Positions 56,170 through 64,000 of a stretch of DNA of 64,000 nt are shown here, piece by piece. Below the pieces are notes generated by a model. It had not been told where the DNA came from and ran no database searches. It saw nothing but the letters and a program-made list of their open reading frames with translations. Where the stretch lies: positions 71,661,501-71,725,500 of the forward strand of contig CM027381.1 of assembly GCA_015680905.1 (NCBI GenBank), written 5' to 3'. Numbering within the stretch: the first letter of the stretch is position 1; each line of letters begins with the position of its first letter. The translations under genes and the position numbers were made by a program. The DNA comes from Coptis chinensis (taxonomy: Eukaryota; Streptophyta; Magnoliopsida; Ranunculales; Ranunculaceae).

Positions 56170-57810
56170 TAAATAAAAGACATATTTACTTTAATCGATC
56201 GGTTGATAACCTTAATATACGACAAGTAGTACGACATAGAAAATGACGCCAACAATACATGTGTTTACCAAGTTACCAACTAAGGTTATGTATAGTTCAT
56301 TTATCCTATTCATAATCCATAAACCAAAATGACAACTGAAAAGGGACTAACCATTTTGATCCTTACCATGGCCCAAAGCAGCCTAATTCTTCATCTACTA
56401 AGTTGATCAACTGCTGTGATTTGGGGAGGAGTCACAGTGGCTCTTTGCCCAGCTCGGGCGCTCTTGCGCCTATCCGATATATTGATTCAAGAAGAATCAT
56501 ACTGCATTACCTAGACTGCCTAGAATGCCACGATGATACGCATGATACGTTGATTTCTTTCTTGAAAGTTCGGACCATTTCCACTTCGATTTATGCGAGC
56601 CATATTAAACCCGAAATAAAAGTTTTTATAACTCTCGAGGGGTACCAATCAACCATCCTACCTCTATTAAAGACGTGTGAAGAAATGCTACTTTGAAAGA
56701 ATTGAAATGTAGGTATAATAATTAGGGGATTAATTGGATGATTTTTCATAACACTACATTTCTTTACAAATAATTATTAAATATATTTAACTTTGAAATA
56801 CCAACATAATGAAGCCAATTAATAACCCAATCAATCAACAAACAAAAAACACTCAATCAACTAAAATAAATATGATTAAAATGTAGAACTTTTCTGAGAA
56901 TCGGGGGGTGGTCGAATCGAAAAATGTTGAGTTCAATGTTTAACATTGAAATAGTGAACACAATTATTCGGCTAATCGGGGCCCTGTCGGCCAGTACTTG
57001 GGAGTTTTTGAGCCCGATTGTGATCGGGGATTAAATTGTTAGTCGGGTCGGCTAAAATGAGTAGCGGTACTCACCGATTACTTTCGGGGGAGTACTCAAC
57101 GCATTTAATATCCCGAGACTAAAGCTCTATAAAGATGTACAAATGCTCCAAAATAAAATGATTTCCAAAATGATATATTACTTAAGTTTGGTGGCGTGGT
57201 GGAGACCGGAGAGAGAGAGGAGAAATTTCATTGATTTCGGGGGAAGGAAATTTTGTGAAATTATCGTGTCGAGAAGGGTGGTGGGGAAATCTCGTTGGTT
57301 AATGGAAGAAAATTTACACCGAATTTTTGATTCTTGATTTAATCCCGGGAGTTCGAAGATCTAAAATTATTGTGAATATACTTCTTTGGTTCCTCCTCGT
57401 AGGATGAGGACTTGCCTGATTAGTACCAATGGCAAAGGCGATGAAGCCTCACCTCCACTATGAACCCTAACATCTTCATCACTCAAAGTTCTCTCAATCC
57501 ACCGATCAACATAAACTTCCCCACTCAAACTATCAATGGTCATTGACATTGCAAAATAAAAAAAGAAGAAAGATCAAATTTTTATTAAAAGCACGCGACT
57601 GATAGCAAAGGATGGAAAAATTTATTTTCTTTCTAGCCTCACTTTATCCTTTGATTGAAGAATGAAGGGACGAAAACCTTTCACAAACCCGAAAAGGTAA
57701 AAACCCCACTGCCTGCACAAACCTCAAAACCGACAAACCTTTCGCATTCCCATGACAAAGAATGATAACTTCGCCCACAAACTCCGTCCAACACGTTCCA
57801 AAACTTTATT
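56170..57810. other. Intergenic, nothing recognised except one shared segment
   Basis: About 57352-57420 repeats the segment at 44145-44215 (AAAATTATTGTGAATATAC, GGTTCCTCCTCGTA.GATGAG, GACTTGCCTGATTAGTAC). The 97-codon frame at 56403-56696 and the 60-codon minus frame at 57549-57367 have no motif I know. Confidence 0.4.
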
Positions 57811-57814
57811 TTGG

Positions 57815-58072
57815 CTTTATTTTAGGCTAAATCTATGTCTTTGAGATGTATCGTCATACTCACATCTGGGCCACTCACACACAAGGGGTGGCGTGTATTG
57901 CATCCGCAATCTTGCATCTATGGTCTCTAAGATGTATCGTCGCGCCGGATGTGGGGCCTTTGGATCAATACTTCGCCATGCAATACACACACAACCCCTC
58001 GGATGAGTGGCCCAGATGATGTGAACGCCTACCATACATCTCACGCATAGTAGATTTAGCCCTAAAATAAAG
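57815..58072. mobile_element. MITE-like inverted-repeat element, 258 bp
   Basis: Ends CTTTATTTTAGG and CCTAAAATAAAG continue into about 85 bp imperfect inverted arms (CTAAATCTA, GAGATGTAT, TCTGGGCCACTCA, GTGTATTGCATGC or complement). No target duplication recognised; superfamily open. The 96-codon minus-strand frame across it follows the arms and is not a gene. Confidence 0.65.
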
Positions 58073-58079
58073 GGAGCTT

Positions 58080-61000
58080 GTGAAAGTACTCTCCGTTCTA
58101 CACCCATGCATTACGTCCACACATCGTGTCGTGTTCCACCGGTTAGTACCAAGTCATCAGTCGTTGTCCCTAAACACCAAACCTGTAGACAATTGATTAG
58201 GCTATTTTATTATGACTGCTATTTGATTAGGGTGCTACAAACAAACAAATTGATTATGTTCTCGTTTAATTTGCGATAACCGTATTACATTGGCGTATAT
58301 AAACGAAGCTACATTGTTTATTTAAAGAACAAGCATAAGAAACCGAGAATCGATAATAAACTAGAAAGATTGATGTCTGACATGAATGGGAGAATGGAGT
58401 GATTACCGATGGTTGGGATTCTTTTGACAAATAACAACTTCTCTTCACCAAATCGCACCCGAGGATCTTGCCAAGCATTCAAAAAACTGCAATATTTTAT
58501 ATGGGAAGGTCAACGAAAAATGGGTGCGACGGTAATGTAGTGAATAGTGAATACAATTTGTCCAACGAATACGCCCTCGTTCACTCCACAACCCGTTGTC
58601 GTAATCATGTAAAACCTAAATTCTAATTTCTCAAGAGCATTGTTCTCCTCACCCCTTAACTCGAACATAATAGCAATAGTACCATTAAACCGTGAAAAGG
58701 TTTATGCGACTTTTAAGGGGATTTAGTCTTGGTAGCCCAATCCTCGTCAAGATTCGAGGGCAATGTTAAATACCAATATGCCTTCCTCATAAAGAGACCA
58801 GTGAAGATATCCTTTTGCGCAGCCATCCGGGTCGCTTCCCGACGCGTTCATCATAAAATGCCAAGTCCAAGTCGTTCAACCTTCTCCATTCCAAACTTCG
58901 GGAATCAAACAATTCAACATACTTGATGCGAGATAGCTTCATTTTATCTGCTCGGGTAGGCCTTACAGAGTTGAATTTGGGATTTGACAGTCGAAACATA
59001 ATGGTTCCATTGAATTCACCAACATTCCATGGGATTTTGTAAAGAATCTAACCCTAGGAGTATGATTTGATACTCATGACATACTTTCTTGGATATGACT
59101 ATTCATATGACATACTATCATGTATGTCAAACATATTGATATAGACAATTATTTGTATATACTAATAATGAAAATATGTAAAGGAAAGAAACAAAAAAAA
59201 CTAAAAGGAAAAAATATATACAAACAAAAAAGAAAATAAAATTTTAACTAATTTTTGTATTATGGATAGTTTTGAATTGAAATTTTAAAAGGTGTGTAGT
59301 TTTAAGTCGATCCCCAAGACTTTTCAAAGGCCGGAGTTAATCCCAACCCGGAAGGTCAATAACTCGATGAGATCGAAAGCAATTTGTCTTACCGGAGGAA
59401 GACATATGTAGACTTTAAAAACAGAATTATTACTATGAGTTTAAAGACCGGAGCATGTTGGTGTTTGACAGTTCAAGCACCAGCGTTCTCTTATAGCTCA
59501 TCTCTCACGTGCATATGAACTCTTACCCAAACCAAGAATGTTTTGGGTATATGGGTCCATATCTTCACTTGCATCTATTTAGGAAAAGCTTGTATATGAT
59601 CATTGAAACTGATCCACCTAGTCTTTCTAGGTGGAGGGGTCTTGTTCTGAATAGAAGACATTTTTAGTAATTGGGAGAATTTGTAAAAGAGTTTTAGACA
59701 GAAAAATTTTTAAAGATTTAAAAAGAAGGGGAAATTTTTTGAAAATTTGTACAAGTTTGAATCTTTTAACGTCAGATTCTCAAGACAAATCTAAGAGGTA
59801 GAAGCAAAAGATAGAATTAAACAATAATAGCATCACTTTGGATTACACTATTTGTTTAATTCACGCTTTGAAAAACGATCGCCTCGCTTTTTTTTTTTTT
59901 AAATTTTTAGTTGGTTTTCCCAAGAAAAAGATATTCTTAACAATATAGAAGTTTTGATTAACAAGATAAAATTATAACGCTGATCCGATTATCATTTTGG
60001 TAGTTTACTCGGCGATAATTTTCATTTTTATATCCTCAAGTTTAGAAAACTATGTAGAGATCTTATAAGATACTCGTACTCAAAACCGCTGATTCTTAAC
60101 TCTAAATTTGAAACAAAACCATAACAGGTAATCGTCGAGGGCAACTTTCGTGGTTGACTCTCGAGGCTTAACCCAATATAGGCGGGGAGACAAAGCTTCA
60201 ATTATGTGATTTTGGGGATTTACCGCGGGCAAGACATAAAATGTCCCACCCATGCAAATAGCCGCTACCGATATATGCAACCCCGTAATAAACAAAACTT
60301 ACTCTCAAAGCCCCTAGATTGTGTGTTTTTTCTAGGGGTTGGTTTTGTGTAGAATATATCGCCCGCTTTGTTTTTGAAGAAATCACATAACTATTGATGT
60401 ATCGAGAGTTTTGCATTAATAGAACGGGAAAAACTACTTTGAAAAAGAAATGTAAAATAAAGAAAAAAAAAAAATTGTATACTGGCTCCATAGGGTCACA
60501 CTTACTCAAACGATGAGTAAAAAGTGTTTTACAATGAATATGGGGAGATATATATGGACTAAGGTTCGACACTTACAAAAAATAATGTACCCAATTGAGG
60601 GTCCGTTACCTTTATGATGTACTCCTTTTTAAGAAAAAATATGGAATGGAAAGAAAAGGGAAAGGAATACATCATGGAAAAAGATGACTTAATCCGCATA
60701 AACCGGATCTTTGAGAAGCGGTTTATTTTATATCCAGAGAACGAACTCGGCGAAATCGCTTTAGGCCCAGCCTTCATCACTTGTTTTTTTTCCAAGTTAT
60801 GGTTTGCTTGTTTAGATTTGGGATGCTTTTGGCCCGGGAACACATCTTTCTAGGTTCAATGTCTTTAACTAGTAGGTTTAGATATTGTTGTATGGATGCT
60901 AGGATTTGAGTTTGTTGCTGTGATCATGGCTAGCATTATCTCGGGATGTTTTATCCGATTGTAGACTAGTGAGTAGATTATGTAACCGAACTAGCTCTTT

Positions 61001-61480
61001 GGTTGTTGATTAGTGGGTTTTGGTAGTTCTTGGTTAAATTGGGATGGAACCACCAATGCTCGTTTTTGATTGTTATAGGTATCTTGTCCTTATTTGAATG
61101 TATTTGGTAGTTTGACGTGGATTAGTGAACCCCGGAGGTGGTTGGGTTTGTGGATTAGTACTCCATGTGAAATTAGGGTGTTAGCATCCATGGTTCATTT
61201 GGTACATTGAAAGCACAAACTTCTTCCTCGTTGAAGTGATGATATATTGGCGAGCAAGAGACAATTAGTATATATATGATTTAAGCTTAGACGAAAAGTG
61301 CATGGTGAGGTATCTATGTTCATGACAGGATGAGGAGTTTGGTCCTTTTGTTTGGTTGTGGAGGGATTCAATTAATGTTTTTATTTTCGGATCAATTTCA
61401 CCTAAAAAATACCACTAGCCTTAGATGTACCGGGTTGGGTTATTCGAATTGCTTATGTCAGCCCCAATAGGTACTCTTTT
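58080..61480. other. Degenerate region, no gene recognised
   Basis: A third, short copy of the GACATACTATCATGTATGTC repeat lies at 59075-59170. A minus-strand frame at 58999-58787 is free of stops for 70 codons but unassigned. Much of this stretch may be the decayed interior of the Ty3/gypsy element whose gag lies at 61.5-62.0 kb, which is inference from position only. Confidence 0.35.
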
Positions 61481-61489
61481 TCTTAATTT

Positions 61490-62060
61490 TGGTTTTTAAG
61501 GTTAAAGCTTCAATTGCACCTTTATCCAAAAAAATTCCATTATTACTCATGATGTCCGGGGTTACTTTGTGTTATCGAGAAGACCTTTGGAGAAAAAATG
61601 GACAAGAGTGGATTTTTCTAGTTTATAGTGAGAACATGAATGGAGTAGGTCAGAGAATCTATCCCATGCTTCAGAGAATGTCTCACTCGGACTTTGTCTG
61701 AAAAATTGTATCTCACTTCTTATCTCTTCTATTTTCTTCAATGGAAAGTTCTTCTTCATGAAAGAGAATGCAACATTTTCCCATGTATCAAAAAAAAATC
61801 AGACTTCCTCGAAAAGAAGCCATCGTGACTTTTACCTCGCTAGAGTGAAAGGAAACACTCGTGCTTCACTTGATCATCGGGGTCGCCCGGATGATGGAAA
61901 GTATTGCATGTGACTTCATGTATCCGCATAGGTGTTCTGGACGATAACTCGTGGTTCAAACTCATGGAAGACGGGTAGAAGATTAAACATATTTGGTGGA
62001 ATGTGAAAAATCGCCAGGAGCGGTGTGGAGTCATATACAAGATAGAGGTCCATCTTGTAA
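61490..62060 (-). pseudogene. Ty3/gypsy gag remnant
   Basis: On the minus strand: THHPGDPDDQVKH-like N-terminal segment near 61890, FPFTLA, then KKNFPLKKIEEIRSEIQFF, SETFSEAWDRFSDLLHSC and LVHFFSKGLLDNT (61759-61565), the order and spacing of the retrotransposon gag domain of Athila-like and related Ty3/gypsy elements. Stops and frameshifts interrupt it in several places. No LTRs, protease or reverse transcriptase could be read nearby. Confidence 0.65.
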
Positions 62061-62099
62061 TGGTGTGTAGAAGTTGGAGAGAGGCTCTTCAAATTTTAC

Positions 62100-64000
62100 A
62101 CTAATGACTTCATCACCATCTTAGAAGGTGGAGGATGAGGAGTTTGTCTAGATGACGGTTTCTCCTTCATGAGTAATTTTATGCTCGCTAAACCTTGTAG
62201 TGCCCGAACGCCAGATCTTGCACTTTAGCAAGACTTAGCAAAAACTACCTAAAAATACGCAAACGGCGTTGGATGCTCAAATAATAGAAATTCATTTTTC
62301 AATTTGGAGTTTTGAAAATGTTGTTTGGCCTTTAGATTACTTATGCCCCCGCTCAGATGAACAATCACGGAAACTAGGTGGATCTACTACACGGCTCGGA
62401 AAGTAAGTAATTACTTCACCAAGTGGGTGTATACCAAGAAACTCACTCACGGTGAACTGGGGAGGGAAGCCGAGGAAGGTAGTTAGTCCATCAAATCTGG
62501 TAATTAATTACTTTAAATCCTCATGGCCATATTTTTGTCCTTTTCCTCGAGGAGATGCGGACTACTTTAGGCTCTAGTTGATTGCTTTTAATTTGTTTGT
62601 TCGTCTGGGCCTCAATAAACAAGCAACGCTCGGGTTATCTACATCGGGTAATGACCTCCCAATGGTTATTATTTTGCCTCGGCTTAGCCTTATAATTGAA
62701 TTGAAAAATACAATGCAAAATTTTAACATAAACAATCGTGGTAAGCATGCTCGAAACATTCAATGTATCCTCTTATAAGGGCTTCGAGGATGTTTTTAAA
62801 GCTTATCTTCTCAAGTCGAATTTTTTACACACTCATTAAGATGGAGGCAACGTTAGTTGGTGCATGATCTGAGAATCAGTCGCTCGAGCTGCCCCTCATT
62901 CAGAGGTTATAAAAGCCTACTTAAACGTAAGCCCACGCCCTTGTTTTTAATAATTATAGGGTTAATTGGCCAAAACCCCCATTTTATGAGACATACATTT
63001 GTGTTTATCCCCAAATTTTGAATCATCACAAAGGACACCCCCACTTCATCCCCCATCCAAAAAATCATTCATATTTGCTTTATTGCCTAAAGTGCCCTCG
63101 TGGGTGGGGTAAACACAAAATGTATGTCACCAAACTCTCAAAGCTAAGCAATAAGAAAAATATTGCATCTCCTCGGGAAAATCAAAGCTAAGCCGTGCTA
63201 ACTAGTCATGTTGGGTTGGGGAGTTTCTTTTGTCAGGAGGAATAGGAATATCAAAGAGAGCTGAAAAGTCATGTGTGCCGAGGTGGCTTGTCATGGGAGA
63301 TAAGAGGAGCCAGATGATGAACTTGGGGCATGTCGAGTAAACAAAATTGGTTTTGGCTTTGTGACACGCATTGACCGAAAGCAAGCTCTGGCCACATAGC
63401 AAAGCAGCCTTCTTCAAAAGTGTCAAATGTTCTTACCAACACCGCTCTTTGGTAGATGGGTCTCTTATTTCGCCTGCCAACGATCTTCCCCTAAATTAAT
63501 GGGCACCTTCAAACTCTAAGAAATTTTCCTTTTTTTGTTTTTTTGTTGGGTCGCTTTTTTCTTGCTCTTTTTTCTTGAATTAAATGGGAGATGAAGATGT
63601 GGTGATCATGAAGTTATTCAAATCCATGAAATGAGGCTCAACAAGCAAGATGATAACGTAGAAATGACTAGTTTTACCTACTATAATAAGATTGAACTCT
63701 AAACGCAAGTAAAACTAAAACTATTTTCTTGTGTGTTGTTATATCAAAGATTATTCTACTCTGAATCTATCTAAATAGAGTTGGAGTAAAAGATTTGTTC
63801 CAGTCCCTAGCTCATTAGTATTCAATGTTTTCTCTGACTATCGGTCTATCCAAAGTTAAATGAGAGTAATGTGGGATTTATACTATTATGCAATTATGCT
63901 AACAAGATACTTAATCACTAAAATGACGGAAATACTAAGGTTTGAATCTAGATATAGAAATAGGGAATTTGATTCCACCTTGAATCCAACTTAATAGCCT
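62100..64000. other. Right end of window, nothing recognised
   Basis: Mixed AT-rich and moderately GC-rich sequence with short open frames (62578-62778, 63426-63202) lacking motifs. It may include 5' sequence of the Ty3/gypsy element. Confidence 0.3.

Noticed and set aside
56403-56696. 97-codon plus frame as a new gene
   Set aside because: No recognised motif, no splice or promoter context, and it lies among transposon debris.
60080-60853. Several 70-120 codon frames as genes
   Set aside because: Opposite-strand and overlapping frames with no motif; probably decayed retrotransposon sequence.

Overview
This window is nuclear DNA of a flowering plant, almost certainly a eudicot. It holds five interrupted or single-exon genes of plant-typical families, separated by AT-rich sequence full of plant transposons. 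No bacterial-style operons, rRNA, tRNA or CRISPR arrays were seen. All calls come from reading translations and splice signals by eye, and species cannot be assigned.

Genes, left to right. (1) Minus strand, 4147 down to 1882: the first five coding exons of a PX/PH-type phospholipase D (PLD zeta/p1); the rest is off the left edge or lost. (2) Minus strand, 7701 to 6077: a complete eight-exon HAD-family phosphatase of the Sdt1/pyrimidine 5'-nucleotidase type. (3) Plus strand, 16793 to 26815: a complete eight-exon exosome ring subunit RRP43, whose introns have grown by transposon insertion. (4) Plus strand, 27549 to 28169: a single-exon secreted invertase/pectin methylesterase inhibitor-like protein. 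(5) Plus strand, 38579 to 39678: a four-exon MORF/DAG organellar RNA-editing factor with a reading-frame conflict at its first intron. The five belong to unrelated pathways (lipid signalling, nucleotide metabolism, RNA decay, cell wall, organelle RNA editing) and do not form a functional cluster.

Transposons. 9.1-10.4 kb is a Mutator-like element with about 260 bp terminal inverted repeats carrying a broken piece of the Pelota (Dom34) gene. 11.3-15.3 kb is a CACTA-type element with a 3 bp target duplication carrying five decayed exons of a vacuolar sorting receptor; a nearby tandem copy preserves the empty site. A 282 bp Helitron ends 77 bp before the RRP43 start codon. Inside RRP43 intron 5 are a hAT-type MITE (8 bp duplication) and a gag-only LTR retrotransposon (5 bp duplication). 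At 28-38 kb lie a nested Tourist-like MITE, a Helitron 3' end preceded by a 3 kb minisatellite of about 55 bp units, a Mutator-type MITE with a 9 bp duplication and a LINE RNase H remnant.

43.8-54 kb is gene-free and dominated by two decayed Mutator-superfamily transposases: one with a C-terminal OTU protease domain, one of the FAR1/FRS type. They are surrounded by clusters of two short palindromes, which I consider the least explained structure in the window. 54-64 kb holds a foldback element, a PIF/Harbinger-type MYB-like remnant, another MITE and a decayed Ty3/gypsy gag, with long stretches where I recognise nothing.
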